Assembly (NCBI RefSeq): GCF_022758235.1
Contig: NZ_JALEBG010000001.1
Coordinates: 868,001 to 932,000 of the forward strand
Reading direction: 5' to 3'
From: Pontibacter liquoris
Lineage (GTDB): Bacteria > Bacteroidota > Bacteroidia > Cytophagales > Hymenobacteraceae
Length of the DNA: 64,000 nucleotides
The position numbers were made by a program, and so were the translations under genes. Every line of letters starts with the position of its first letter. The stretch's first letter is position 1. Shown here piece by piece: positions 9,636 through 20,400 of this stretch. The notes below the pieces were generated by a model, which saw only the letters and a program-made list of their open reading frames with translations, had not been told where the DNA came from and ran no database searches.

Positions 9636-9706
9636 GTAGGGGTACGCATTTTAAAGGAGGCCCTAGTTACAAAAAAGAAGCGTTAAAATGCCTGCTGTGC
9701 AAAAAT

Positions 9707-9736
9707 AAAGCCTCTGATGTGTTCATCAGAGGCTTT
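9707..9736 (-). terminator. Terminator after aldo/keto reductase
   Basis: A 13-bp perfect stem (9707-9719 with 9724-9736) and a 4-base loop. Read on the minus strand it runs into CTTTATTTTT, a T-rich tail, so it ends transcripts of the reductase gene at 9825. Confidence 0.85.
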
Positions 9737-9824
9737 AAAGAATATAATCCGGGCCAGGTTATTGCCGGCGTATACATTGTGCTGCGAGCCGTGTGGACCA
9801 GTTTATTAGGACCAGCAACGGGGC

Positions 9825-10796
9825 TTATTGCGACCAGGCGGTTGGCTCACGGTCCCAGCGGTGTTGTTTGAGTTCGGTTAGCAGGTCCTGTGGCAATCCT
9901 TTGCCATCGCTGGCAGCCAGGTTTGCTTGTACGTGGTGCTGCTTGCGCATGCCGGGTATGGTGGTGCTAACGGCCGGGTTGCTAAGTATAAACCGGAGTG
10001 CCATTTCGGGCAACGTCATGCCGGCTGGCACCAGCGGCTTTAGCTGGTCGGCGTGTTCTACGCTGGAGTGCAGGTTTTCGGGCACAAAGTAGGAGCTGCG
10101 CCAGTCGTTTTCCGGGAAAGTGGTTTCTTTGGTCAGGGTGCCGGTCAGCGTACCTTCATCAAACGGCACGCGGGCAATAATGGCGACATCCAGCTTCTGG
10201 CAAAGCGGGAACAAGGCATCTTCGGGCGCCTGGTCAAAAATATTGTAGATCACCTGCACGCTACTGATGTGGCCTGTCTGCAATGTGTTCAGCACATTTT
10301 CGGGCTCCCAGCGGTTTACGCTCACGCCCATGTGGCGTATCTTGCCATCTGCTTTAAGCTGCTCTACGGCCCGCTGCCATTCCTCGTTTTCTGCCCAGCT
10401 GTCTTCCCATACATGGAACTGCTGCAGGTCGATAATTTCTACGCCCAGGTTTTTTAGGCTTTTTTCGGTGTATTCGATAATATGGCTTGCCGGAAAGCAA
10501 TCTTCCAGTTTGTACTCCGGCTTAGAGGGCCATTTCAAGTTCTTCGGCGGGATTTTGGTTGCCACATACAAGCGTTTATCGGGGTTGCGCTTCAGCAGGC
10601 GGCCCAGGATCTGCTCGCTCAGGCCGGCGCCATAGCCCCAGGCCGTGTCAAAAAAGTTACAGCCGCCTTCCACGGCTACATCCAGCGAGCGGTCCGACTG
10701 CTCTTCTTCCGAGCCGGTCCAGCCGGCCATGCCCCACATTCCATACCCGATCTCACTTACTTGCCAGCCTGTGCGGCCAAATCGTCTATATTCCAT
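9825..10796 (-). CDS. Aldo/keto reductase
   Basis: A 323-residue NADPH-dependent aldo/keto reductase, (beta/alpha)8 barrel. The start MEYRRFGRTGWQVSEIGYGMWGM is typical. The catalytic tetrad is visible: Asp and Tyr in FFDTAWGYGAG (about 49-59), Lys in YVATKIPP (about 77-84), and His in LQQFHVWED (about 125-133). The cofactor-binding end includes LRFILSNPAVSTTIPGMRKQHHVQANLAAS (about 266-295). Family members reduce sugar aldehydes and ketones, but the substrate here is unknown. The gene is monocistronic, with a terminator downstream and CsbD upstream separated by its own terminator. Confidence 0.93.
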   Translation of the reverse strand: MEYRRFGRTGWQVSEIGYGMWGMAGWTGSEEEQSDRSLDVAVEGGCNFFDTAWGYGAGLSEQILGRLLKRNPDKRLYVATKIPPKNLKWPSKPEYKLEDCFPASHIIEYTEKSLKNLGVEIIDLQQFHVWEDSWAENEEWQRAVEQLKADGKIRHMGVSVNRWEPENVLNTLQTGHISSVQVIYNIFDQAPEDALFPLCQKLDVAIIARVPFDEGTLTGTLTKETTFPENDWRSSYFVPENLHSSVEHADQLKPLVPAGMTLPEMALRFILSNPAVSTTIPGMRKQHHVQANLAASDGKGLPQDLLTELKQHRWDREPTAWSQ

Positions 10797-10910
10797 GCGT
10801 TAAGATTTAAGGTGCAAAAGGTAAATGTATGAAAAGTATTTAAATGAAAATCCTATCTGCTTCGCGTTGTAATGAATGCCGCCGAAACGGAATTGCGGCC
10901 GGGTATAATG

Positions 10911-10944
10911 TATAAAAAGCCTGACGGAGGCCAGGCTTTTTATA
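10911..10944 (-). terminator. Terminator after csbD-like gene
   Basis: A perfect 13-bp stem (10911-10923 with 10932-10944) and an 8-base loop with A/T-rich flanks. It works on both strands but best serves the CsbD gene just upstream on the minus strand. Confidence 0.85.
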
Positions 10945-10963
10945 CATTAAAACGGTAAGAAAA

Positions 10964-11149
10964 TTATAAGCTTCGCAACCAGGAAATAACTTCATCGCGG
11001 GTTTTGCCTGTTTTTTGCTGCAGGCGGCCATACAATTCATCGTCTTTTCCTTCTTCGTATCGCAGATCATCATCAGAAAGGTCGCCATAGGCTTGCTTTA
11101 CCTTTCCTTTTATTTCATTCCATCGGCCTTTTAGCTCTAGATTATCCAT
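10964..11149 (-). CDS. CsbD family stress-response protein
   Basis: A 61-residue CsbD-like protein. The opening [29 protein letters not shown] is the family signature (xGxWxxxKGxxKxxWGxLTDDDL), followed by [21 protein letters not shown]. CsbD-type proteins are induced by general stress in many bacteria. Their molecular role is unknown, and the fold is a small helical bundle. The predicted protein is full length, hydrophilic and cytosolic. It is transcribed alone on the minus strand. Confidence 0.92.
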   Translation of the reverse strand: MDNLELKGRWNEIKGKVKQAYGDLSDDDLRYEEGKDDELYGRLQQKTGKTRDEVISWLRSL

Positions 11150-11616
11150 TTTGTTTATTCTTTAGAGTGATACTAACATCCTTTTAAACGCCTGTCATAA
11201 AACAAGGTTTTGATCCGCAGGTCAGCGGCAAAGGCAACAATTCCGGAAAACAAATACGCACGGGAGCTTAACCCCTCAGCTTTGTCGGCCTGTAGCTGGC
11301 AGCCTGTCTTCAAGGTAAGTATGGAATTGCTGTTACAGCTGGTGGCAGAACTACGTGACTGTCTCTTAATCAGAAAAGTATAACAAAGGCAGGCGCCTGA
11401 TCTGGCTTGCAAAGGCCAAGAATATGCTGCATTTGTATGAAGTATGATCACTATATGAAAAGATATTATTTTAAATATATAGTGAAACATAAAGGTTTAA
11501 CATAGTGGCAAGCAAAGTGTTAGGTGTATAAAAATTTATATTTGTCCGATATGGAATCTTGAAATGTCTCGGTATATTGTAAAAAATAAAACTTCTATAC
11601 TCTAATATCGGGTTAT
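11150..11616. other. Divergent intergenic region with inverted repeat
   Basis: No gene is seen between csbD and the secreted protein at 11617, which are divergently transcribed. An inverted repeat with 8-bp arms CACTATAT (11449-11456) and ATATAGTG (11477-11484) lies 133 bases before the 11617 start. It could be an operator, but no bound protein can be named. Confidence 0.4.
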
Positions 11617-13491
11617 ATGAAAAAAATTCTATTCTTTAATGCAAAACTGACGATGAGTTTTGTCTTCTTATTAGCTTTCCTGTTTCAGGGCCACCCAGAG
11701 GCTATAGCCCAAAAGGGCACGTTGCCGTTCCGGGATGATTTTGACCAGGACAACCTCAGAAAGAACTGGCATGCCTATAATTCCTGGTCGGTAGCCGATG
11801 GCATTGCGCTGAACCAGGTGCAGGGCACCGGTGGAACACTACTCACCAAAGCGCATTTTGATGCCCCTTCCTATGTGATCGAAACCGTGGCGAAAGGGTT
11901 TACAAACAGCTACTGGCGGGAGTTCCGCCTTCTTTTTGGCCAGACAAGTATAAAGAGTGATAGTGCGTATGTGTTAAGCTACACGCCAAACTCCGGCGGG
12001 CGCCTGACGCTGGGGCGGGCAACAGACAATATCCTGTACCCGGAAGTATTGGATGAAGTGGCTGTTCATCCTGATCTGGAAGCCGGCACTTGGTGTAAAT
12101 TTAAGATCGCCAGACATAAAAGCGGCCTGATCCAGGTCTTCCTCGATAACGGCCACGGGTATAGCCCGACGCCTCTGCTGGAGGCTATTGATACTACTTA
12201 CCCGCAGCTAGGCCACTTTGGCTGGCGCGAAGATACACAAACAGGCTCCGAGAACTTTTACGTGGACTGGATCGGCGCCCGCCTGCCTTTCCTGGATAAA
12301 CCGGCTATCAAAGAAAAGCCACTATCCGACGACATGATCACCCAGGTGACTGCCAGCAGCGGTGCCGCTTACAAGGTTGCTAAACTACAAACAGGAGTTA
12401 CGATGTATACCGACCGTGCCTATACGATAACGTCGGTACCGGCTAACCTGAAGGGTGCTTCTTTTGTACAGACAGCCAATGACGACAAAGCCAATGCCGC
12501 AGACGCGTTTCTAACGATGTACCTTAGGAAAGAAGCCATTGTATACATTGCCTACGACCCGCGGGGGCAGCAGCTCCCGGCCTGGCTGGCGGGCTGGCAT
12601 AAAACCGGCGATACGCTGGGCACCACAGACCCTGGCTCGCGCTACCTGGAAGTATACAGCAAGGCTGTCGGCTACGGGCAGCTATACCCTGAGCCCTTTA
12701 CACTGGGCGGTAACCTGGCCAGCCCGGCCGCCGGTGCGGCCATGAATTACCTGGTGCTGGCCATCGAAAAACCAAAAACTATCCTACTCGAGGCAGAAAA
12801 TGCCCTGTTAAGCGGTGCCGTGGTGGCCAGTAACCATCAGAACTACAGCGGAACCGGGTTTGTCGATTTTATCCATCCAACGGGTGATTTTATTCAATGG
12901 ACCGCCACGGTCGATGTGCCGGGCGCTTATACCTTAGGTATCCGGTATACGCATAACGGGGAGGAGCTTAGCCGGCCGGTTTCGCTTACCGTAGATAGTG
13001 CGGCCGTTACAACCTATCCGTTCGGAGGGACCTACAGCTGGGAGAACTGGGCCACGTACAACGGCCCTGTCATTTACCTCAGCAAGGGCACACATACCAT
13101 CCGGGCAACTGCCCAGGGTGCCAGCGGCCCCAACATGGATTACCTCAGCCTGAGCTATGCTGCTGCTGCCCCGCCACTACCCTCAGTTTCAGACGTGCTG
13201 GCCGTAAAAACGATCCGGATCCCGGTGGGGCTCCAGGAAAAAGCGACCATGGCCTATCCGAATCCTTTCGGGGAGAGCACCACCATCGCCTATGAGCTAA
13301 CAGAGAAAATGCCGGTTAACTTAATTGTATATAACAGCCAGGGCCAGAAAGTAAGCGTGCTGGTAAACGAGGTACAAAGTATAGGCAAGTATAATGTTAC
13401 GTTTAAAGCCGGTACGCTTCAGAACGGGCTATACATCTATCAGCTAAAAACAGGAAACAAGCTGCAGGTAGGCAAGCTGCTCAAACAGTAA
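11617..13491 (+). CDS. T9SS-sorted carbohydrate-binding secreted protein
   Basis: A 624-residue secreted protein. The signal peptide ends near AIAQ (residue 31). Residues about 38-225 look like a concanavalin/laminin-G-type jelly roll (FRDDFDQDNLRKNWHAYNSW to FYVDWIGARLP). About 230-385 is an unassigned beta-rich domain. About 390-520 is a family 6/35-like carbohydrate-binding module (LEAENALLSGAVV, NYSGTGFVDF, PGAYTLGIRYTHN, GTHTIRATAQG, PNMDYLSLSY). About 545-624 is a type A T9SS sorting domain (AYPNPFGESTTIAYEL to VGKLLKQ). It probably binds a glycan at the cell surface or in the medium. No glycoside hydrolase acid pair stands out. The gene is monocistronic. Confidence 0.85.
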   Translation: MKKILFFNAKLTMSFVFLLAFLFQGHPEAIAQKGTLPFRDDFDQDNLRKNWHAYNSWSVADGIALNQVQGTGGTLLTKAHFDAPSYVIETVAKGFTNSYWREFRLLFGQTSIKSDSAYVLSYTPNSGGRLTLGRATDNILYPEVLDEVAVHPDLEAGTWCKFKIARHKSGLIQVFLDNGHGYSPTPLLEAIDTTYPQLGHFGWREDTQTGSENFYVDWIGARLPFLDKPAIKEKPLSDDMITQVTASSGAAYKVAKLQTGVTMYTDRAYTITSVPANLKGASFVQTANDDKANAADAFLTMYLRKEAIVYIAYDPRGQQLPAWLAGWHKTGDTLGTTDPGSRYLEVYSKAVGYGQLYPEPFTLGGNLASPAAGAAMNYLVLAIEKPKTILLEAENALLSGAVVASNHQNYSGTGFVDFIHPTGDFIQWTATVDVPGAYTLGIRYTHNGEELSRPVSLTVDSAAVTTYPFGGTYSWENWATYNGPVIYLSKGTHTIRATAQGASGPNMDYLSLSYAAAAPPLPSVSDVLAVKTIRIPVGLQEKATMAYPNPFGESTTIAYELTEKMPVNLIVYNSQGQKVSVLVNEVQSIGKYNVTFKAGTLQNGLYIYQLKTGNKLQVGKLLKQ

Positions 13492-13590
13492 CCCGCCTGT
13501 GGCGCAACAAGCAACTGGAATTTAACCGGATGTGAATGAAGGTTAAAGTATAAGGAGCGGCAGTGCGGCTTATACTTTAACCGCATCAAA

Positions 13591-13630
13591 CAAAAAGCCT
13601 TACCGAGACTAGCTTCTGTAAGGCTTTTTG
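13591..13630 (+). terminator. Bidirectional terminator
   Basis: A 13-bp perfect stem (13591-13603 with 13618-13630), extended by A/T pairs, with T-rich flanks on both strands. It lies between the convergent genes ending at 13491 and 13709. Confidence 0.88.
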
Positions 13631-13708
13631 TTTTGATACCTTCACTTCCTGCAAATCAACAGCAAGTATAAGCCGATAACCATACCGTGTAGCGCCGGTA
13701 AGTTCCTT

Positions 13709-16700
13709 TTATTGGACCAGCAGCTTGCACTGGGCTTTACCGGAGGGTGCCTCTACGGTGACAAGGTAGAGGCCTTTTTCTGAAGGGGCAATGCCCAGCA
13801 CAGCAGAAGCATTACCTGTCTCTGAAGTAACGGCTTTTTTGGTGTAGATGATGCGGCCCAGTACATCGTGCAGGATAATGGTTGCCTCTTCCTGCGGATT
13901 AAAATGTTGGATTAGCACCTGCACTTCTTTTCCCTGTGTTGGGTTCGGGAACACCTGTACCTGCCTTTTTTCTTCCTCCACTTCTTCTGGCACGCCGGTT
14001 ACATTGGCACTGTCGGTAAAGATCTCGAGGCCGGCCAGCGCCACCCTGTTCATGGTCGGGTTAAATACAATATCCAGGTTTCCATCCGCTACCGCCACGT
14101 TAAAGTCTTTCACCAGGGCCGTTCTGTAGCCTACTTCCTTGTAGATATCAAAGTTGGCCAGGCGCAAGGCATTTTCCATGGTGACGTTGAAGATCCTGGC
14201 GGCCTCGGCAGACCAGTAGTTCTCCACAAAGTGCATGCGCACCATGTAATTGCCATTCTCGATCGGGATCTTATAGCTGGTTACGCCCAGTTCGGCGGCA
14301 GCCGAGAGGTAGGTCTGGTAAAGCACGTCTTTATCCGTAGCAGCCACCGGCGTTTTCACCACCTGTGCATCCAGTTTAATAGAGCCGCGGCGGTAGTTCT
14401 TATCTGTTTCCCATTCTTCCCCATCTATCACGATGTTGGTATCCGATCCGCCTTTAATGCGCTTTAAGGGAGTTACGACAAACTGCTTATCGTTGGCAAT
14501 GCCATAAAGCGGAATACGGAGCGGCGCATCCGAACTGCTATGGTGCACCAGCAGGGCGGCGTTTTTAATGCCGCGGGAGGCCGGCCGGAACGCCACTTTT
14601 AAACTGACAGCAGCCTGTACCGCCAGTTGGGTGGCGCCGGGTTTTTCCATCGTAAATTCTTTGATATCAGGGCCCACCAACTCTATACTTCTGATCGTGA
14701 TGGCGGGGTCGCTGCTGCCATCCTCATAGGTTTTACCTTCGTTCTTCAGGCTCACTGTAAACTGTTTATTGGCCCCGGCCCAGGTAGGCTCAAAGTATAC
14801 GGCCGAGGGTGTGGGTACAAGCTCCGAAACATTGGCCGTGCCGTTTTCGGGCCTGACGTTGCGCACAAAATACACGTTGTCCTGGTAGTCGTAATTCGTA
14901 TAATCGTTGCCCAGGTAATCGCCGCCCACAATGTAGGCATTCGGGATAAGGTTGCCGGCCGCATCGATGGCTTTCCAGATGCGCATGCCTATTTTTCCTT
15001 TCGAGTTCCGGGTTCTGTCGGAATAAGCGGTGCCTACCCTGAAGCCAAATGCCCCATTAGGACTGAACGTGCCCTGCGCCAGCTTGGAAAGGTTGCTCTG
15101 GTTACGCGGAAGGATCGACTGACCATCCAGGTTGGAGTGCGTGAACAGCGATACGGGCGTGCCACCTTTCGGATACCACTCAAAATTTTCCCGGTCATTG
15201 CAGCAGCCATGATAGGCGCTCATCTGGATCACTTCCACCGGTCTGCTGGGGTCCACCCGCACGAAAAAGGACGACAACACCTCATCCGAATTGGGCACAA
15301 TCCCTTCACCCTTGATGCCATTGTCGTCGTGGTGGTAGCCGGTGGCAGTCTGAAACCCGAACGCATTGATGATCTCCTGCACCCAGGGTTCGTGCACATC
15401 TTCCCCTTCGCGCTGCCACAACCCGTGCAGGTAAACCTTTTTAGCAGGTTCCAGCTGGTCGTCCGATGCAATGGTCAGCGTTTCGTGGAGGATTTTCACC
15501 CGTTCTCCCTGGTCGCGGGCAATAAACTCGAGCGTGAGCATAACAGAGGCATTGGCCGCAAGGGTGCGGGGGAATGCAGACGGAGTATAATCGGTGTCGT
15601 TCATCTTGCTGATCCGCCAGGTGCTGGTATTGGATATGACCAGGCTGTTAACGGTGAGCGGGGCAGTACCTTTGTTGCTGATCTTGAGCTTTACCTTGTT
15701 GTGATTTTCGTTAAGCGGTGTATTAGGTCGGTGCCAGGGCACCTGCACCAGCGAAAATGCCAGGTGGTCGGGTGCCGGAAATTTGTCTTGGTTCTCTACC
15801 ACCAAATATCCAGTGGCCTGCTGCCCGGTCGGATTGATAGGCGTATCGGCCATCCCTTTAAAGGTTGTGCTGGTTTTGGAGCCGCCGGTATAGTAAAAGG
15901 TCTGGCCTATATACCCGGCTACACCCGAGAAGCGGTTTTCCGGCAAAGGCGTCAGGTTTTCCCATTGATTGGTTGCCGGCGAATACGCCGAAACCATATT
16001 GGTCTGCTTGCTATGGCTGGTCTCGCCCCCCAGCACCACCAGGCGGTTATCGGCTACCACCACAGAGGAGGAAATATGGCCGCGGCCATTGGTGCCAGCG
16101 GGCGCGGGCAAGTCGGCCACCTGGGTCCAGGTATTTGTTGCCGGATCATACCGGTGCACAAGCTTGCGGGTAACCAGCTTTTCATCGTGTCCGGTCTGGC
16201 CACCGATAAAGTAGATCTTGCCATCGAGCACGGCCGAGCCGGCATGCTGCCGCGGCTGCGGGAGCGGAGCGAGAGTTTTCCAGCCGGCACCCGTGTTTTT
16301 CAGGTCTAATACATAATGGTCGCCCATATCCTGGGTGCGGGCCGTGTTCGTGCCGCTGATGTGGTGGAGCTTGCCGTTCTCATATTCCAGCTGCCCCGCT
16401 GCGATCGTAATGGGCAGGTCCGGCAGGCGCTCATACTTGTTCTGGGCTACGCGGTAGCTCCATACTTCTTTGGTGCCAAAGATCTGGCCGGTGCCGGCTG
16501 CGTTGGCGGTATAGCCGCCGGCAAAGTAAATGTCTGTGCCATCGGTGGCAAAGCCGGCATGTGTCACTCCGCCATACCGGGTGCCGTTCATGGGCGGCAT
16601 GGGAGCCAAGGCCGTCCACTTGTCTGTAGCCGGATCATATACATACGCCCGGTTCGTGGGGGTAAAGCCGGATTTCTGGCTATCGAAGCCCCCAAAGCTG

Positions 16701-16981
16701 TAGAGCTTGCCCTTGACCACCTCGCCCTGTGCTTCGCTTACAGCATAGGGCTGCCCGGCGGCTGTTTGCCATACTATTCCAGAGAAGTCGGTAGCAGAAG
16801 CCGGTTTTTTGCTTGCGCTGATTTCTGCAAACGTGTCATCTGCGGCCGTCCCGGTAGGCCGCATCTTTTCTGCCGCGGCATACAGCTGCAAAAAAATCCC
16901 GATGAAAAAGAAGCTCAGCAGGATGCGTTTGAAACGGTAGAAGTATGATTTAGAGAGGATAGGGTAGAAGTATTTGCTCAT
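13709..16981 (-). CDS. Kelch-malectin T9SS secreted protein
   Basis: A 1090-residue secreted protein. The signal anchor lies at about 15-36. Kelch propeller repeats span about 70-375, with blades such as LYSFGG...AYVYDPATDKWTALAPMP, IYFAGGY, IYFIGGQTGHDE and YYTGGS. An Ig-like choice-of-anchor-D domain lies near 405-515. Residues about 520-725 form an unassigned region with two adjacent cysteines (HGCCND). A second Ig-like domain covers about 735-840. A malectin-like sugar-binding domain spans about 845-990 (SYKIPIENGNYMVRMHFVENYW, ARIFNVTMEN). The type A T9SS signal starts at VFPNPTQGKEV. A role in glycan binding at the surface is inferred; no catalytic site is seen. Confidence 0.85.
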   Translation of the reverse strand: MSKYFYPILSKSYFYRFKRILLSFFFIGIFLQLYAAAEKMRPTGTAADDTFAEISASKKPASATDFSGIVWQTAAGQPYAVSEAQGEVVKGKLYSFGGFDSQKSGFTPTNRAYVYDPATDKWTALAPMPPMNGTRYGGVTHAGFATDGTDIYFAGGYTANAAGTGQIFGTKEVWSYRVAQNKYERLPDLPITIAAGQLEYENGKLHHISGTNTARTQDMGDHYVLDLKNTGAGWKTLAPLPQPRQHAGSAVLDGKIYFIGGQTGHDEKLVTRKLVHRYDPATNTWTQVADLPAPAGTNGRGHISSSVVVADNRLVVLGGETSHSKQTNMVSAYSPATNQWENLTPLPENRFSGVAGYIGQTFYYTGGSKTSTTFKGMADTPINPTGQQATGYLVVENQDKFPAPDHLAFSLVQVPWHRPNTPLNENHNKVKLKISNKGTAPLTVNSLVISNTSTWRISKMNDTDYTPSAFPRTLAANASVMLTLEFIARDQGERVKILHETLTIASDDQLEPAKKVYLHGLWQREGEDVHEPWVQEIINAFGFQTATGYHHDDNGIKGEGIVPNSDEVLSSFFVRVDPSRPVEVIQMSAYHGCCNDRENFEWYPKGGTPVSLFTHSNLDGQSILPRNQSNLSKLAQGTFSPNGAFGFRVGTAYSDRTRNSKGKIGMRIWKAIDAAGNLIPNAYIVGGDYLGNDYTNYDYQDNVYFVRNVRPENGTANVSELVPTPSAVYFEPTWAGANKQFTVSLKNEGKTYEDGSSDPAITIRSIELVGPDIKEFTMEKPGATQLAVQAAVSLKVAFRPASRGIKNAALLVHHSSSDAPLRIPLYGIANDKQFVVTPLKRIKGGSDTNIVIDGEEWETDKNYRRGSIKLDAQVVKTPVAATDKDVLYQTYLSAAAELGVTSYKIPIENGNYMVRMHFVENYWSAEAARIFNVTMENALRLANFDIYKEVGYRTALVKDFNVAVADGNLDIVFNPTMNRVALAGLEIFTDSANVTGVPEEVEEEKRQVQVFPNPTQGKEVQVLIQHFNPQEEATIILHDVLGRIIYTKKAVTSETGNASAVLGIAPSEKGLYLVTVEAPSGKAQCKLLVQ

Positions 16982-17307
16982 GGGTGCTCTTGTTGTTAGA
17001 TAGTATACTATTAACAGGTGGAGTGGTTACGCAGAAAGGCCAAACAACCATTGCCACACGTTAAAACGGGGCTTTACGGCAAGGATTGCGCAAAACCTGG
17101 CAGAAGTATGACCAGAATCTGGACGGCTATTTTTATCACCGTCCCGTATGGGGTTCTATCCTGATAAACAGCCAGCATACGGGCGCTTTTAAGCCGGCCC
17201 GTCACGCACTTATGGGACAAGAAACAGAACACCTGTTCGGGAAAAAGGAAGTTGTAAGTATAACGGCAACGAGAATAAAAGCGCGGGTAGTATAAAAGGT
17301 AGCCTAA
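16982..17307. other. Intergenic region, no gene recognised
   Basis: This stretch lies upstream of the Kelch protein gene. It contains a 12-bp palindrome ATAGTATACTAT at 17000-17011, only 19 bases before the start codon on the minus strand, which may be an operator or an instance of the window-wide AGTATA word. Nothing else is recognised. Confidence 0.4.
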
Positions 17308-17353
17308 ACGTAAAATGGCCTTCCGGATAACTATCCGGAAGGCCATTTTACGT
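17308..17353 (-). terminator. Terminator after SBBP-repeat gene
   Basis: A 22-base inverted repeat (17308-17329 with 17332-17353), perfect apart from a tight loop, with T-rich ends. It lies downstream of the gene that ends at 17461 on the minus strand. Confidence 0.85.
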
Positions 17354-17460
17354 TGCCGGGCAGGTATCTGCCTGTGGAGGCGCTTACTGTTGGGTTGTTA
17401 CGCCCGGGATAGAAAGCGCTGGAACAATTTTTTCAGGAAACGGACAAAGCGCAAGCGCAA

Positions 17461-20400
17461 CTACCGCTGCACCACGAGTTTGGCAGACTGTACGGATGAG
17501 CCGCAGGTCAGTCGTAGGAGGTATAACCCTTTTGCCATACTTTCCACAGATAGCGCCTCTTCATAGCTTTTGCCTGTCTGAGCCGTGCCAGAGGCAATCT
17601 TTCGAACTAGGGCTCCCTTTCTGTCATAGAGCTCCAGGGTATACTCCCCGGCTGCCTGCAACGAGAAGCTTACAGTGGCTTTGTCGGAGACCAGGCTGGG
17701 GTATACCTGCAGCCCTTGTATATCCCGCTCGGGTTGTGCAGCCGTAGCAAACAGGTCGCTCAGGCTTCTGATACCCTGGTGGTGGATAACGATGGCCCCT
17801 TTTTCGATTAGCTGGCAGGCTTCGGCATGGTCGTCCAAAGCAGGCAGGCCGCAGCCCAGCTGGTTGTCATACACTACTACTACGGGGCTTCCGTCCTGCT
17901 CGATCGTCCGGATCTGGAGCCTGAGCTTATCGTTTTCCCCTGGTTTTTTTAATTGTCCGTCCGTAGCCGAGACCAGGAAGGCGAAATTCCGCTTATCCGT
18001 TTCCAGGCCGGCGGCACCCCGGCGTGTCAGGGTGCCGGCGCCGGTGAAGTAAGCTCGCTCGCCCGCTATCACCAGCGAGCCTTCTGCCATGCTGGTGGCG
18101 CGGAAGACGTAGCCGCTCTCGAGCACCAGCAGCAGGGTGCCCTCCACCGGCGCGCTAGCGCTGCTGCTGCCCGGCTTGTTCTCCTTATACCTGGCACCGA
18201 AAGCCCAGTAGGCTTTGCCCTTTTCCTGCATGAGCGCATAGTCCTTGTTGGTGGGCGAGTCAGACCAGCCTCCGCCGGTCACAAAGCCGGCTTTCGGATC
18301 ATAAACAGAGACATACTTTGTGGCAGTAGTAGCAGAGCAGGAGGGCCCGGCCGCGTAAGCGATGCTCACTTTGTAGACTTCGGGTGAGTCGGGCCAGTTC
18401 ACCTTGATCCCGCTGGTGCCTTGGCCGGAGAAGGAAGTATAAGCCGAGCCGTCGGGAGCGGTGATCTCCCAGTTGAAGCTGGTGGCACCCGGGGCTGTGA
18501 TAGTATAGCAAGTATGCGAATGGCCGGAGGAGACCGTCGTATAGCCGGAGATAGTAGTTGCGGCCAGCACAGGACACTCTTCCTCCTGGCTATACTTGAT
18601 GGTTAGAAAGTCATTGCCAGTGTCAGAACTGTAACTGTAGCCGGTGACAAAGACATTCGCTTCGCTGTCCAGGGCCATGTCTACAGCCGCGTCCTGCGGC
18701 CCCGCTGTCTGCATCTGCCAGAGCGGCGCCCCATCAGCGGCTGCGTATTTAACCGTGTTAAAAATCCTGCTGTTATCTTCTCCCAATCGTGTGCCGGCGA
18801 CATAGATGCCGCCTTGTTTGTCAATGCCCATTGCGACGTCTACATCAGCTGCGCCATAGCTGTTCGCCTTTCCGTTAAAAGGACTTGCCCAGATCTGCTT
18901 GCCTGTGGCCACATCGTAGCGGATAGTAGCGCTATAGCCGGCGACGTAGACGCCGCCGGCATTGTCTACAACAATGGCCCTAGCCTGACTTCCTTCTTTG
19001 TAGCGGCTGTCCCAGGTCGGCTCTCCTGTAGCGGCATCGTAGCGGATGGTGCGGTAGTAATTAGCAACGGGGGCATTATTTTCGAAGTCATACACGATCT
19101 CTGAGCCGGTGACATAAACACCGCCCTGGTTGTCGAGGGCAATGGCTGTGGTCTCTCCAAAGGGAGAACGCCGGGCCCAGATCATATCCCCGGAGGCAGC
19201 GGCGTAGCGGACAGTGAGGAAGCTGGGAGGATCTTCTTCTGCAGGATTAAGGCTGAAGCCCGTAACGTAGACGCCGCCGGTGGCGTCTACTGCAATAGCG
19301 GTGGCGATGGCATCGCGCTGACTTCCCGCACCGTAGTGCCCTTCCTGTCGGCTGATCCAGCTTTGCCCGCCCGTGGCAGCATCGTAACGGATGGTGGCGT
19401 AGCCATAGTCGCTCGTGCCCGTGACGTAGACGCCACCGGCATTGTCGACAGTAATGGCGATAACCTGATCATCATCGTTGTCAAGCCCATTGTAGCGGCT
19501 GGCCCATACCTGCTCGCCGGAGGCGGCATCGTAGCGAACGGTCATGTAATCGTCATCTGTGGCCTGGGAGTAGCTGTTGCCGGCAACGTAGATGCCGCCT
19601 TTATTATCAAGGGCAATCGCACTGGCCTGCCCGCCAAACTGCGCCACCCAGAGCCGCTCCCCGGCAGGAGAGTACTTGATGGTGACTGCGCGGTTCGAGC
19701 TGGTGCCGGTCACGTAGCTGTTGCCTTCCGTATCTACCGCCACAGCGATCGCATCATCATTTGAATTTTCAACCCCCTTGTAGCGCCGGGTCCAGATCTC
19801 CTCGCCGGAAATGGCGGCATAGCGGATGGTGACGTAATCGTAGGAGCTACTCTTTGTAAAACCTGAACCTGCCACATACACGCTCCCCGCCTTATCGACG
19901 GCAAGGGCCCAGGCATAATTGTCTTCTCCGATATCATATTGTGGCCCTTCGTACCGCTGCACCCACGTTTGCGTGCCGGTGGCGGCCTCGTAGCGAACGG
20001 TGGCGAAAGTAGGGGTGGTGCAGCTGTCGTCATCACAGGGATAATAGGTGCCATTGCCGCTGTAGCCGGTCACGTAAACACCCCCTGCATTGTCTAGGGC
20101 TAGGGCTACGGCAACGTCATCGCCAGTGCCGCTATCGGGACCGTCGTAGCGCTGTGTCCAGCTTTCCTTCCCAGTGGCGGTGTAGCGGACGGTAACGTAG
20201 TCGAGCGGCGTTTTTCCGTAACTGTAGCCGGTCACGTAGATGTCACCTGCATGGTCAACAGCGATGGCTCGGGGTGTTTCATTGCTATTATCCCCTTCAT
20301 TATACCGCTTTACCCATACCTGCTTACCGGTTTTGGCGTTGTAGCGGATCGTAGCGAAGTGGCCCTCGCTGTCTCCGGTAACATACACGTTTCCTTTGTT

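Noticed and set aside
14627..16309. A 560-codon plus-strand frame opposite the Kelch-malectin gene
   Set aside because: An antisense shadow without motifs. The minus-strand protein has a signal peptide, Kelch repeats, malectin and a T9SS domain.
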